A DNA stretch of 64,000 nt from JADCCX01 sp051649305 (GCA_051649305.1 JBOFGV010000098.1:27422-91421), one strand, 5' to 3'. Counted from the stretch's first letter, positions 33,861-42,953 are shown. A program made the numbers and translations. Notes: generated by a model from the sequence alone, not told the origin.

Positions 33861-34961
33861 ATGTATATCCACGAACGTGAGGATTGGCCAGAATTTCGGT
33901 GGAGTGACGCTGCGCTTAGCGCACAGCTTGCGGCTGTCCGACATCGGCAGGGGCGTTTGATCGGGCACATGGCCGCGCTCGGCTTTTCGCTGCAATCAGA
34001 AGCGCTGCTACAGACACTCACAGAGGATGTGCTGAAGTCAAGCGACATTGAAGGCGAGGTGCTGGACAAGGAAAAGGTCCGCTCTTCCATTGCCCGCCGT
34101 CTTGGGCTTGATATCGGCGCACTGACGCCAGTTGATCGTCATGTTGAGGGCGTCGTCGAGATGATGCTCGACGCCACGCAGCGCTATGACAAGCCCCTGA
34201 CGAAGGAGCGGCTGTTTGACTGGCATGCCGCTTTGTTTCCGACGGGGCGCAGCGGCATAAGCCGGATCAGGGTTGGCGCATGGCGGGATGGCAGCGCCGG
34301 GCCGATGCAGGTTGTATCGGGGCCAATCGGGCGCGAGCGGGTGCATTTCGAGGCACCAGCAGCCAACAAGCTGGACACCGAAATGGCGGCCTTCCTCAAA
34401 TGGTTTGAAGCGCCGACGGAGATCGATCCGGTGATCAAGGCTGCATTGGCGCATCTCGGGTTTGTCACCATCCACCCCTTTGATGATGGCAACGGCCGCA
34501 TCGCCCGCGCCATTGCAGACATGGCTTTGGCCCGCTCGGAAGGCTCGTCGCAGCGATTCTACAGCATGTCATCGCAAATCCGCATCGAACGGAATGCCTA
34601 TTACGATATGCTGGAAGCCACACAGAAGGGTGGAATGGACGTGACCGCATGGCTGACATGGTTTCTGGCTTGCCTTGGCCGTGCCTTTGAAGGGGCAGAG
34701 GTCACGCTTGCCTCGGTAATAGCCAAGGCGCGCTTCTGGGATCGCCACCGCGATGCATCCTTCAACGAGCGTCAGCGCGCGATCATCAACCGCTTGCTCA
34801 ATGGCTTTGAAGGCAAGCTTACATCATCGAAATGGGCGCTGCTGGCTAAGTGCTCCCAGGACACTGCTTTGCGCGACATTGATGATCTCATGGCGCGCGA
34901 CGTGCTGGCCAAGGACGCCGCAGGTGGCAGGAGCACGAGCTATGCGCTCGTGATCACTTGA
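33861..34961 (+). CDS. Fic-family protein (DUF4172 type, N-terminal inhibitory motif)
   Basis: A 366-residue protein. Residues 1-90 form the DUF4172 helical domain with the inhibitory motif SxxxEG at Ser60-Glu64-Gly65. The Fic core has HPFDDGNGR at residues 205-213 and Arg216, complete for AMP transfer. The C-terminus (about 300-366) looks like a winged helix: 'FEGKLTSSKWALLAKCSQDTALRDIDDLMARDVLAKDAAGGRSTSYAL'. Class II Fic enzymes AMPylate, and may de-AMPylate, target proteins and are autoinhibited. The target is unknown. Duplicated operator-like units precede the gene. Confidence 0.93.
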   Translation: MYIHEREDWPEFRWSDAALSAQLAAVRHRQGRLIGHMAALGFSLQSEALLQTLTEDVLKSSDIEGEVLDKEKVRSSIARRLGLDIGALTPVDRHVEGVVEMMLDATQRYDKPLTKERLFDWHAALFPTGRSGISRIRVGAWRDGSAGPMQVVSGPIGRERVHFEAPAANKLDTEMAAFLKWFEAPTEIDPVIKAALAHLGFVTIHPFDDGNGRIARAIADMALARSEGSSQRFYSMSSQIRIERNAYYDMLEATQKGGMDVTAWLTWFLACLGRAFEGAEVTLASVIAKARFWDRHRDASFNERQRAIINRLLNGFEGKLTSSKWALLAKCSQDTALRDIDDLMARDVLAKDAAGGRSTSYALVIT

Positions 34962-35287
34962 GTGCAGCCTCCCAAACACGCCGCTTGTCATTCCCCTGCA
35001 ATCACGCTACAAGCAAGCAGTGAACGCGTGAGCCGGATGGTGCTCCGCTGCAAACTTTCCCAAAACAACGATACGAGACAGTTTGCAGACACATCGATCA
35101 CTGAATCGGAATGAGGCCGGATTGAGCGTGTGGGGCGCTTCAATGGATTTAGATTTCGCAACATGGCGGCGGGCAAGCCCGCGCGGCATCCGGCACAGTG
35201 TTTCGTGCGGTGGATGGAATGCCAAAACCAGCAACGAACAACAGGCAACCTTGGCAATATCGGCTTTATAATCTGCAAGGAATTTGG
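34962..35287. other. Intergenic region between Fic and DUF4167 genes
   Basis: 326 nt without a convincing gene. A TATAAT hexamer at 35267-35272 lies 15 nt before the DUF4167 ATG, but no good -35 box is present at the right distance. A GTCATTCCC half-repeat occurs near 34987. A long reading frame on the minus strand starts in DUF4167 and runs into this region; it is treated as a shadow. Confidence 0.4.
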
Positions 35288-36412
35288 ATGAGACCCGGAC
35301 AAAAGAACCGCATGCGCGGTGGGCGCGGTGGCAATAATAACAACAATGGCGGCAGCAGGCGCGGCCCAAACCCGCTCACCCGCTCCTACGAATCGAACGG
35401 ACCGGATGTGAAAGTGCGCGGCACGCCGCAGCACATCGCCGAGAAATACATGCAGCTGGCGCGCGATGCCCACACCAGCGGTGATATCGTGATGGCGGAA
35501 AGCTATCTGCAGCACGCCGAGCACTACTACCGCATCATTTCTGCCGCCCACAGCGCGCAGCAGGTGGCCTATAACCAGAGCATGGGCATCCAGACTGCTG
35601 CCTCTGATGAGGCACAAAGCGACGAGGATGAATTCGAGGTGGTGGGCGCGGATCGCTTTACCTTCCAGGCGCCGCAACCGTTCCAGCAGCAGGGTCAGAA
35701 CGGCGGACAAAACGGTCAGCAGCCCTATGCGCCGTCCTCCGGCCAGCCCTATGATCCATCGGTCAGCGGCGAGCAGCCACCCATGGGCGATATGCCCGTG
35801 ATGGAAGGCGCACAGCCCGGCTATCAGCCAAACCAGCAACCGCGCGGGGATCGTTCCTTCGGCAACCGCCGCCCGTTTGGCGACAGGGGCGAGAGACAAG
35901 ATCGTGGCGATCGCCCGGATCGCGGTGACAGGCAAGAGCGCGGTGACCGTCCTGAAAGACAAGACCGGGGTGAGCGTTCGTTCGATCGGCAAGACCGTCA
36001 AGACAGGCCTGAGCGTCAGGAGCGTCCCGAGGGGGAGCGTCAGGATCGTGGAGACCGTCACGAACGCGGCCCACGCCGTTTCGGCAGGGACAGGAACTTT
36101 GGGGATCGCAACTTTGGCGACCGCAACAACGGTGAGCCCCGCTCGCCGCAGGGTGATCGCGGTGGTTATGCGCCGCGCCAGCCTGATGCTGGCATGCAGC
36201 CAGACTTAGCAAATGATTCGCAGCCCATTCTGCCATCCTTCATCACGGCCCCGGTGCGTGTTGTTGCGCCTGAAGTGATGGAAGCGCCTGCACCCCGTGT
36301 GCAGGAATCAGCACCAGCTGCAGCCGCCGATGCTGATGCGGGCGCCAAGGTGCGCCGCCGCCGCCGTGTCCGCAATGCGGATGGCGAGCTTGTGGACAGC
36401 ACCGACGAGTGA
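35288..36412 (+). CDS. DUF4167 protein with Arg/Asp/Gly-rich repeats
   Basis: A 374-residue protein. The first 25 residues are Arg/Gly/Asn-rich (MRPGQKNRMRGGRGGNNNNNGG). The DUF4167 helical domain at about 35-100 contains 'VRGTPQHIAEKYMQLARDAHTSGDIVMAESYLQHAEHYYRII'. The middle has imperfect repeats of the style QDRGDRP and RQERPE, and the end has a basic patch KVRRRRRVRNADGE. This looks like an RNA-binding, condensate-prone protein, which is an inference. The ATG at 35288 has AAGGA at the right distance. The family is alphaproteobacterial and of unknown function. Confidence 0.87.
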   Translation: MRPGQKNRMRGGRGGNNNNNGGSRRGPNPLTRSYESNGPDVKVRGTPQHIAEKYMQLARDAHTSGDIVMAESYLQHAEHYYRIISAAHSAQQVAYNQSMGIQTAASDEAQSDEDEFEVVGADRFTFQAPQPFQQQGQNGGQNGQQPYAPSSGQPYDPSVSGEQPPMGDMPVMEGAQPGYQPNQQPRGDRSFGNRRPFGDRGERQDRGDRPDRGDRQERGDRPERQDRGERSFDRQDRQDRPERQERPEGERQDRGDRHERGPRRFGRDRNFGDRNFGDRNNGEPRSPQGDRGGYAPRQPDAGMQPDLANDSQPILPSFITAPVRVVAPEVMEAPAPRVQESAPAAAADADAGAKVRRRRRVRNADGELVDSTDE

Positions 36413-36422
36413 GATTTCAGCA

Positions 36423-36452
36423 GGCGGGTGTGACTTTTCACCCGCCTTTTTT
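36423..36452 (+). terminator. Rho-independent terminator of the DUF4167 gene
   Basis: A perfect 8-bp stem (GGCGGGTG / CACCCGCC), an 8-nt loop and six T, 11 nt after the stop. Confidence 0.9.
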
Positions 36453-36522
36453 GATCCATTCCCCTTCTTGCCAAATTGGCTGATCTTGTGTCTTTGTCTG
36501 TTTTGACCACAGGCAGAGATTC

Positions 36523-37758
36523 ATGAGTGATGATCGCGCATTGGCGCTTTCCCTTCTTTCCACCAAGGCGGTGCGCGCCCGCACGCGCCTGCTCTATGAG
36601 GCAGGGCTGGCCGGTCAGCTGACGCATTTTCATGTGCATCCGGAAAAACTGCCGGCCCTTGCGGATTATGTGCTGGAAACCATCCGGCTGAATTATCCAT
36701 CCCTCGCCATTCCCTTTCATGCCCGCTGGCGGCATTTTGTTTCTGCGGGGCAGGATCTCTGGGGCGAGATCGACAGTGCCCAAAGTTGGAAAAGTCCGAA
36801 TCATCGCGGGCGGGCAGCCTATGACCTCGCAATCACCAGCGTCTTGCTGGATGCCGGTGCAGGCGCTGACTGGCGCTATACGGATGCGAAAACCGGGCTT
36901 GTGTCCTCGCGTTCGGAAGGGCTTGGCATCGCCAGCCTGCGCATGTTCGAAAGTGGTCTTTTTTCCTCTGATCCCTCTGATCCCTTGCGGGCCGATGCTG
37001 AGAGGCTCGCGGCACTGACGGCGGATGAAATCGCCAAAGGCTTTCAGGTTTCAGGAGATAATCCGATGGTGGGTCTGGAAGGCCGCGCTTCGCTCCTGCG
37101 CCGTCTGGGCGAGGCAGTGCTGGCCAACACAGCCGCCTTTGCCAAGAGTGATAAACCCCGGCCCGGCGGGTTGTATGATGCGCTGGTTGCACAGGCCAGC
37201 GACAGAGCCTTGCCTGCGGCCAGCATTCTGGAAACGCTGCTTTTGAATCTTGGTCCCATCTGGCCGGGGCGCACAACACTGGGCGGCCTGTCTCTCGGCG
37301 ATTGCTGGCATCATCCGCTGATCAAGACAGCGGATGCCAGCAACGGCCTCGTGCCATTTCATAAACTGTCGCAATGGATGGCTTACAGCCTGATCGAGCC
37401 GCTGGAGTGGACCGGCTACACCGTCACGGATATCGATGGCCTCACCGGACTCCCGGAATACCGCAACGGTGGATTGTTTCTGGACGGCGGTGTCATCAGC
37501 CTGAAAAACGCGGATGATGCGAACCGTGCCCATGAGCCGGGATCACAGATTGTGGTGGAGTGGCGCGCGTTGACTGTAGCCCTGCTAGATGAGATCGCCA
37601 TCCACATCCGCCGTGGCTTGGGCATGGATGCGCAGTCGCTGCCGCTGGCCCGTATTCTTGAAGGTGGCACATGGTCGGCCGGGCGAAGAATAGCACGGGA
37701 AAAGCGCGAAGGTGGCGGTCCGCCCCTTTCCATTGTCAGCGATGGAACTGTATTCTAG
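36523..37758 (+). CDS. DUF1688 protein, uracil catabolism URC4-like
   Basis: A 411-residue protein of the DUF1688 family, whose yeast member URC4 is needed for the URC pathway of uracil degradation. Typical stretches are 'FHVHPEKLPALADYVLETIRLNYPSLAIPFHARWRHF', 'SRSEGLGIASLRMFESGLFSS' and 'YTVTDIDGLTGLPEYRNGGLFLDGGVI'. It lies 27 nt before upp, the expected partner. URC1, the GTP-cyclohydrolase-II-like gene, is not adjacent. The catalytic role is unproven. Confidence 0.87.
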   Translation: MSDDRALALSLLSTKAVRARTRLLYEAGLAGQLTHFHVHPEKLPALADYVLETIRLNYPSLAIPFHARWRHFVSAGQDLWGEIDSAQSWKSPNHRGRAAYDLAITSVLLDAGAGADWRYTDAKTGLVSSRSEGLGIASLRMFESGLFSSDPSDPLRADAERLAALTADEIAKGFQVSGDNPMVGLEGRASLLRRLGEAVLANTAAFAKSDKPRPGGLYDALVAQASDRALPAASILETLLLNLGPIWPGRTTLGGLSLGDCWHHPLIKTADASNGLVPFHKLSQWMAYSLIEPLEWTGYTVTDIDGLTGLPEYRNGGLFLDGGVISLKNADDANRAHEPGSQIVVEWRALTVALLDEIAIHIRRGLGMDAQSLPLARILEGGTWSAGRRIAREKREGGGPPLSIVSDGTVF

Positions 37759-37785
37759 CGTGATTGTTGAGGGAGTTTGACGTCT

Positions 37786-38430
37786 ATGGCCAAAGTAGTT
37801 CAGCCCGGTGTGGTGCTTGTGGATCACCCGATGGTGCAGCACAAACTGACCCTGATGCGCGACAAGGATCGCTCGACGAAGTCTTTCCGTCAGTTGATGA
37901 ACGAGATCGGCATTCTCCTCTGCTACGAGTTGACACGCGATTTGCCACTGGCTGAAATCGAGATTGAGACACCGCTGGAAAAAATGCAGGCTCCTGTCAT
38001 TGCCGGCAAGAAATTGGTGTTTGCGCCCATCCTGCGGGCGGGCACGGCGTTTCTGGATGGCATGCTGTCCCTCGTGCCTTCAGCGCGCGTGGCCCATATC
38101 GGCCTTTACCGTGACCCGAAGACATTGCAGGCCGTGGAATACTATTTCAAGGCCCCGCCCGATATCGCGGACCGTCTGGTCTGCGTGCTCGATCCCATGC
38201 TGGCGACAGCCAATTCAGCCACGGCTGCGATTGACCGTCTGAAGGAACATGGCGCGAAGGAACTGCGCTTCGTCTGTCTGCTCGCCGCTCCTGAGGGCAT
38301 CGCCAAGCTCCGGGCAGAGCATCCCGATGTGACAATCTACACGGCGTCGATCGACAGCCACCTCAACGATCACGGCTACATCGTGCCAGGTCTGGGCGAT
38401 GCCGGAGACCGGATGTACGGTACGAAGTAA
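37786..38430 (+). CDS. upp: Uracil phosphoribosyltransferase
   Basis: A 214-residue protein close to UPRT over its full length: 'HPMVQHKLTLMRDKDRSTKSFRQLMNEIG', 'PVIAGKKLVFAPILRAGTAFLDGML', and the C-terminal 'DSHLNDHGYIVPGLGDAGDRMYGT'. The PRPP loop reads VLDPMLATANSA where most UPRTs have LATGGS, an unusual change. Linked to DUF1688, it probably serves uracil catabolism, in which UMP or a ribosylated form is the intermediate, as well as salvage. The ATG at 37786 was chosen over a TTG at 37777. Confidence 0.92.
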   Translation: MAKVVQPGVVLVDHPMVQHKLTLMRDKDRSTKSFRQLMNEIGILLCYELTRDLPLAEIEIETPLEKMQAPVIAGKKLVFAPILRAGTAFLDGMLSLVPSARVAHIGLYRDPKTLQAVEYYFKAPPDIADRLVCVLDPMLATANSATAAIDRLKEHGAKELRFVCLLAAPEGIAKLRAEHPDVTIYTASIDSHLNDHGYIVPGLGDAGDRMYGTK

Positions 38431-38435
38431 TCCCG

Positions 38436-38624
38436 TCAGGAAGCGTAGGCGCGGCGCTTCGCCCAGTTGCGGCGCGGCGAGGATTTGCGCTTGAGAGCCT
38501 TTGTTGCGGATGATAGCGCGAGTGGAGCACCTCTGAAACCTGTCAGCAGGGGCGGCGCAAAAACCAGCGGTCTGCCGTTCTGGTCACACACTGATGGCTT
38601 CATGGCTGTGCTGGCATTCATCAT
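38436..38624 (-). CDS. Small basic hypothetical protein
   Basis: A 62-residue frame beginning with two ATG codons and an AAGGTGAA site about 6 nt upstream. The C-terminus is strongly basic ('KALKRKSSPRRNWAKRRAYAS'), preceded by a Pro-rich stretch. I do not recognise a family. It lies convergent with upp, 5 nt from its stop. The ribosome site and start support it; composition and lack of known relatives keep confidence low. Confidence 0.45.
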   Translation of the reverse strand: MMNASTAMKPSVCDQNGRPLVFAPPLLTGFRGAPLALSSATKALKRKSSPRRNWAKRRAYAS

Positions 38625-38793
38625 AACAAATTCACCTTTGCTCTCTGCGTCAGTTCTGTTTCGCATCGGTGATCATGTTGCCCTGTCGCCGCTGAACGGC
38701 TGATGACAGCACTCTTACAAATTCTCCATGTTCAGGCGAGTCAAACGGGCTGAAAGCGCGCAAGAACCCGGCAACGCGGTTAATTCCGGAAGG

Positions 38794-40425
38794 TCAGAAC
38801 CGCCCCTGATAATCAGCTGCCTCAATCTCGCAGGCTATTACCGTGAACACACCGTTCGCGAGAGCCATGCTGATGGCTGAACGGAGACTGTCTCTGTCCC
38901 TCACCGTGACACCCTTGCCACCCATGGCATTGGCGACAGCGGCAAAGTCCGTCCGTCCCAGATCAACCGCCAGCTTGGCGCGGCCTGTTGCTTTCTGCTT
39001 CATAGCAATTAGCGCGAGGCTGGCATCCACCAGCACAACGATCACGAGTGGCAGGTTCGTGTCTCGCAAGGTCGCCAGTTCACCCAGTCCCATCTCAAGG
39101 CCGCCATCACCCACCACAGCGATCACCGGAGTGTCTGGCTTTGCATGCTTGTAGCCCATGGCCAGTGGCACAGAGCAGGCCATGGTGCAGAGCCCGGTCG
39201 ATTGCAGCATTGTGCGGGGCGCATGGCATTGCCACATCTGGCTGAGCAGGATGCGATGGGCTCCGGAATCAGCCGTGATCACTGTATCTAAGGGTGTCGA
39301 GGCGCGCAGTGTATCAAACACCGCCGCCGGTCCCCAGACATCCTTCTCGCCTGAAAACGCAGTCAGGAGCGCAAGTCTGGTTTTGGCAGGTTCCTTGTCA
39401 GGCCAAGTGTTTTTCAAATGCATATTCTGGCAAAGGCCGTTCAGAATGGACGGGCAATCTCCCTGCAAAGTGAGCATTGTGCTGTGCATGCCGTGGGTGC
39501 GCAGTGTCGGGGTAATGTCGATGACAGTCTTGTTTTCAGGCCATGGGTCACGCCAGCCGATGCGCATCTCGATGGGGTCATAGCCTGCCAGTACAATCAC
39601 ATCGGCCTGAGCAATGAGCGGCATCAGGACTTTGTCGGCTTTGGGGGAAAGGCCTGCACCACCCACAACCATAGGGTTTGCCTCGTCGATCAACCCCTTG
39701 CCTTTGTAGGTGGTGATGAGGGCAGCACCTGTTGCCTTGCAGAAGGCTTCAAGGGCAGCCCCCGCGCCTTCATTGACAGCGTCGACCCCGGTGATGACCA
39801 AAGGGCGTTTGGCGTGTTTCAGCAGCATGCGCGCCTGCTCAAAATCACCCTCTGCAAAACTTTGCGTTGTCTGCGCCCGGTGGCCGGGAACTGCGCGTTC
39901 ATTCGCGATGGCTTCGGCAACACCAATCGGCACATCAATATGCACAGGGCCGGGCTGACCGGATTGCGCGATCTGGATTGCCTTGGCCATCATAGGGCCA
40001 ATCGCACCGTGTGTTGCCCGGAAACTCGCCTTGACCAGAGGCCGCAACACCGCCTGATGGTCGAAAACCTGATGCGTGAAAGTCTCCGCATCGACAGCAT
40101 CGATACAGCCAGTCAGAAAGATCAGCGGCACGCGGTCCTGCTGGGCGTTGGCAACAACATTCACTGCATTGGCGACACCGGGGCCAAGCGTTGAAAACAG
40201 CACGGCAGGCGCACCAGTGGCATGCCAGGTTCCTTCCGCCATAAAACCAGCAGCATTTTCATGACGTGCCAGACCAACGGTAACACCTGCTGACTCAAGT
40301 CCGGCAATCAGTGCCAGCACTTCGCCGCCGGGAATGCCAAAGGCATGACGACAGCCCGCCGCAGCAAGGGCTTGCCCTATGAGATCAGCACCGGTGGGAG
40401 GCGTTTTTGAAGGAGTTGCAGACAT
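38794..40425 (-). CDS. Thiamine pyrophosphate-dependent enzyme, acetolactate-synthase-like
   Basis: A 543-residue member of the TPP enzyme superfamily with three domains: N-terminal Pyr domain with catalytic Glu in 'LARHENAAGFMAEG', central domain, and C-terminal PP domain starting at 'VVGDGGLEMGLGELATLRDTNLPLVIVVL'. The usual GDG(x)26NN metal site reads GDG...VD here, so one Asn is replaced. No acetolactate synthase small subunit is nearby, and the reaction is unknown. It begins 4 nt after the stop of the upstream TTC38-like gene. Confidence 0.8.
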   Translation of the reverse strand: MSATPSKTPPTGADLIGQALAAAGCRHAFGIPGGEVLALIAGLESAGVTVGLARHENAAGFMAEGTWHATGAPAVLFSTLGPGVANAVNVVANAQQDRVPLIFLTGCIDAVDAETFTHQVFDHQAVLRPLVKASFRATHGAIGPMMAKAIQIAQSGQPGPVHIDVPIGVAEAIANERAVPGHRAQTTQSFAEGDFEQARMLLKHAKRPLVITGVDAVNEGAGAALEAFCKATGAALITTYKGKGLIDEANPMVVGGAGLSPKADKVLMPLIAQADVIVLAGYDPIEMRIGWRDPWPENKTVIDITPTLRTHGMHSTMLTLQGDCPSILNGLCQNMHLKNTWPDKEPAKTRLALLTAFSGEKDVWGPAAVFDTLRASTPLDTVITADSGAHRILLSQMWQCHAPRTMLQSTGLCTMACSVPLAMGYKHAKPDTPVIAVVGDGGLEMGLGELATLRDTNLPLVIVVLVDASLALIAMKQKATGRAKLAVDLGRTDFAAVANAMGGKGVTVRDRDSLRSAISMALANGVFTVIACEIEAADYQGRF

Positions 40426-40429
40426 GGTT

Positions 40430-41860
40430 TCAATGAGCATTGGCAACGGCGGTGGATGCAATCGCAAGTGCGCCAAACCGGAGATTGGGCAGACTTGAAC
40501 GACGGCTGGAAGCGTGCTCGGCCAATTCGTTGAGACGTTTGGAAGCAAAGGCATTATGCCCTCTTCGTTTGCGCAGTCGCTTAGACAGAAGTTCGCAAGC
40601 ACGCTGCACATCTCCGGAGCGCACATAGCTTTCAATGGCTACCTGCTCAAAAATATCACGTTGGGCGTCGCTGCCGCCAATCTGTTGCAAACGCGGCAGT
40701 GCGTGCCCCATCAATCTGGCTGAGCGGCGGTAGTCAGCTGCATGAAAGGCCATAATGCCTTCCGCCGCTGTTTCCCCAATAGCTGCGGCGACCCGGTCAT
40801 TGTGAGAGTGTCCCGCCTGCGCATTCTGACGCAATGTTCTGACCAGCGCTTCGCCTGTGCTGGTTTCACCCGCCCCAAGCAAAGCCATGAGATAGTGCAG
40901 GTCAGCAAACACCAGACGGTGATCATGGGCGCGCTGGCTGGCAATGTCGGCCAGTTCGTCCCAGCGGTTTCCAACATCGATACCCTCGAGCTCCAGCCGT
41001 GCCAGCAGGGAGGCGCCATTGGCGAGATCGCGGTAGTCATCCGTTCTGTTGGCGCGGATTTCGCGGTCATAAAGGTCGAGCACGTCTCTGGTGCGTCCCA
41101 GTTCCAGCTCAAACAGGGCAAGGTGCCAGTAGATATGATAGGAGAAATTGTTGCAGTGCTGCCAGCTTTCCGTGCTGCCTCTCAGCCAGCGTGAGCCTTC
41201 TTCCGAGCGCCCTGTCATTTCCATGACGTGGGCAACGGCGTGGCGGCCCCAGGCATCCCTTGGCTGCAGGGCAATGGCATGACGCCCCGTCTGTTCAGCC
41301 AGTTCGAAATCGTGGTTTTCTTCCTGGGCAAAGGCAAGACAGCCCAGGACATAGCCATAGGCTGTCGTTCCGGCAAATCCGTGAGCATGGCGGTAAGCGC
41401 AGCGCAGCATCGCTTTTGCCTCGCCCATGATGAAGCGGATGCCATGAGAGAATTTGAACGCAAGCGCATCGCGGGGATGCAATGCCAGTGTTGTCTCAAG
41501 TAGGTTGGCTGCTTGTTGCGGATCGCCTTCAATCCAGAAAGCCAGTGCATCGACATAAGCCAGTTCCCTTGGTGTGACAGCCCGCTGGCTAATGCAAAGC
41601 TGTGCTTTCGCAAGACACGCAGCGGCATCCACCGCACATTCCGAGCGGGCAAGGCTGAGCAACATCAGGCCTTTGATGGCATGCCCAAGGGCAAAAGAAG
41701 GATCAGCAGCCAGAACACGTCCAAGTGCTGATGATGCCTGTGCGCCATGGGCCAGAACGTGTTCGACCAGCTCGTTCCAGTCCTGAGCCAGGCCGGAATG
41801 CTCGGTTGTCATCACATTGCCGAAGCTGTCCACAATAGCCAAAACCACTCTCCTGATCAT
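40430..41860 (-). CDS. Tetratricopeptide-like protein, TTC38 family
   Basis: A 476-residue alpha-helical repeat protein of the TTC38 type. Seen are 'LALHPRDALAFKFSHGIRFIMG', 'GRHAIALQPRDAWGRHAVAHVMEMTGRSEEGSRWLRG', and 'FSYHIYWHLALFELELGRTRDVLDLYDREIR'. Such proteins have no known enzymatic role; bacterial members often neighbour metabolic genes. It is probably co-transcribed with the TPP enzyme (4-nt gap). The exact start is uncertain, because the ATG at 41860 has a poorly spaced ribosome site. Confidence 0.82.
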   Translation of the reverse strand: MIRRVVLAIVDSFGNVMTTEHSGLAQDWNELVEHVLAHGAQASSALGRVLAADPSFALGHAIKGLMLLSLARSECAVDAAACLAKAQLCISQRAVTPRELAYVDALAFWIEGDPQQAANLLETTLALHPRDALAFKFSHGIRFIMGEAKAMLRCAYRHAHGFAGTTAYGYVLGCLAFAQEENHDFELAEQTGRHAIALQPRDAWGRHAVAHVMEMTGRSEEGSRWLRGSTESWQHCNNFSYHIYWHLALFELELGRTRDVLDLYDREIRANRTDDYRDLANGASLLARLELEGIDVGNRWDELADIASQRAHDHRLVFADLHYLMALLGAGETSTGEALVRTLRQNAQAGHSHNDRVAAAIGETAAEGIMAFHAADYRRSARLMGHALPRLQQIGGSDAQRDIFEQVAIESYVRSGDVQRACELLSKRLRKRRGHNAFASKRLNELAEHASSRRSSLPNLRFGALAIASTAVANAH

Positions 41861-41990
41861 TCTCCCACGCGCTGCCGTGAAGGTTTAAGAGCGCCGGTTG
41901 ATGAACAGTGGGCAGATCAGATCAGAAAATCACCTGACGAGTATGTGAAACACGGGCTTGTGACCCAGCGTGATTGAATGCGAGCGTCGA

Positions 41991-42953
41991 TCAGTGGGTT
42001 TGGGCCAGAAGACGGTCAGACAGAGCGTTGATTTCGGCGACAACAAGCTCCGGGTCGCTCTCGTGCGGCACATGGCCGACGCCTTTCAGCATGACAATCC
42101 GCGCTTGCGGGATTTCCCTGCCCAGCGCTGCAGTGTGAATGACAGAAGAGACCGTGAGGTCACTGTCTCCGCTGATGACGGTGACAGGAACTTTGATAGC
42201 GCCATAGCGCCCGGCGCGGGTGCGCACATGATCCAGTAGGGCCGAAACATCCTGCGCATTGGCCAGAAAAGATGCAGGGCGCAGGGTGAGGCGCAGGGCG
42301 GTGTTTTCAATGTAGCCAGCAGGTACAGGCTTTGGTGAAAACACGCCTTCCAGCGCCTTTTCCATGGAGAGTGCCGCGCCTGCAACCGGCAGCAGATTGG
42401 CGAACGCAGGGCCAATCACAGGCAGGCTGGCGGGATGATAATACCATGCGATACCGCCCGGCCATGGATGCGTGGCAGGCCCCAGCAGCACGAGCCCCGC
42501 CACTCTTTCAGGGATGTCCATGGCATAGCTTGTGGCGATAGCCCCTGCGAAAGAATGGGCGACGAGGATGGCTTTCTCAACACCAAGCGCTGCCAGTGCT
42601 TCGTCGATCAATGCAGCCTGTCTCGAGGGAGAGGCGTCTGCCCGGCCTCCCGGCCTGTCGCTGTGTCCATGTCCGGGGCGATCAATGGCGATGATGCGGA
42701 AGCCTTCCTGCAACCGCTCAGCCAAAGGGGACGTCAGCGCCAGATGGTTGCTGGATGCTCCGTGCAGAAATACCAGCGTGCGCTCTGGCGGGGCATCGCG
42801 CGGGCCAATATCGCGCAGATGCAGCTGACCTCCTGTGACCGGCACAAAGATGCCTTTTGGCGGGTGCTGTGATGCAATGCGCGCAACGGCAATCTGGGTC
42901 CAGACGGCGAGAACAACGACAAGAATGGCGATGACAGCCAGCGTGATGTGCAT
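41991..42953 (-). CDS. Membrane-anchored alpha/beta hydrolase
   Basis: A 320-residue protein with an N-terminal membrane helix (residues 2-22) followed by an alpha/beta hydrolase domain. The oxyanion stretch is 'LVFLHGASSNHLAL', the nucleophile elbow is 'AHSFAGA' (Ser), and the catalytic His is in 'GVGHVPHES'. The ATG at 42953 was chosen because GGAAAG lies 6 nt upstream and the helix begins at once; a start at 43001 would add 16 residues. The substrate is unknown. It faces the small membrane-protein gene at 43027. Confidence 0.85.
   Translation of the reverse strand: MHITLAVIAILVVVLAVWTQIAVARIASQHPPKGIFVPVTGGQLHLRDIGPRDAPPERTLVFLHGASSNHLALTSPLAERLQEGFRIIAIDRPGHGHSDRPGGRADASPSRQAALIDEALAALGVEKAILVAHSFAGAIATSYAMDIPERVAGLVLLGPATHPWPGGIAWYYHPASLPVIGPAFANLLPVAGAALSMEKALEGVFSPKPVPAGYIENTALRLTLRPASFLANAQDVSALLDHVRTRAGRYGAIKVPVTVISGDSDLTVSSVIHTAALGREIPQARIVMLKGVGHVPHESDPELVVAEINALSDRLLAQTH

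Noticed and set aside
34988..36061. 357-residue open frame on the minus strand opposite DUF4167
   Set aside because: It mirrors the Arg/Asp/Gly-rich coding repeats of DUF4167, has low-complexity Leu/Ala/Thr composition and no recognisable domain.
35880..36120. Short tandem repeats that might suggest a CRISPR or minisatellite
   Set aside because: They are in frame and encode the degenerate DR/ER-rich repeats of DUF4167; units vary in length and there are no spacers.
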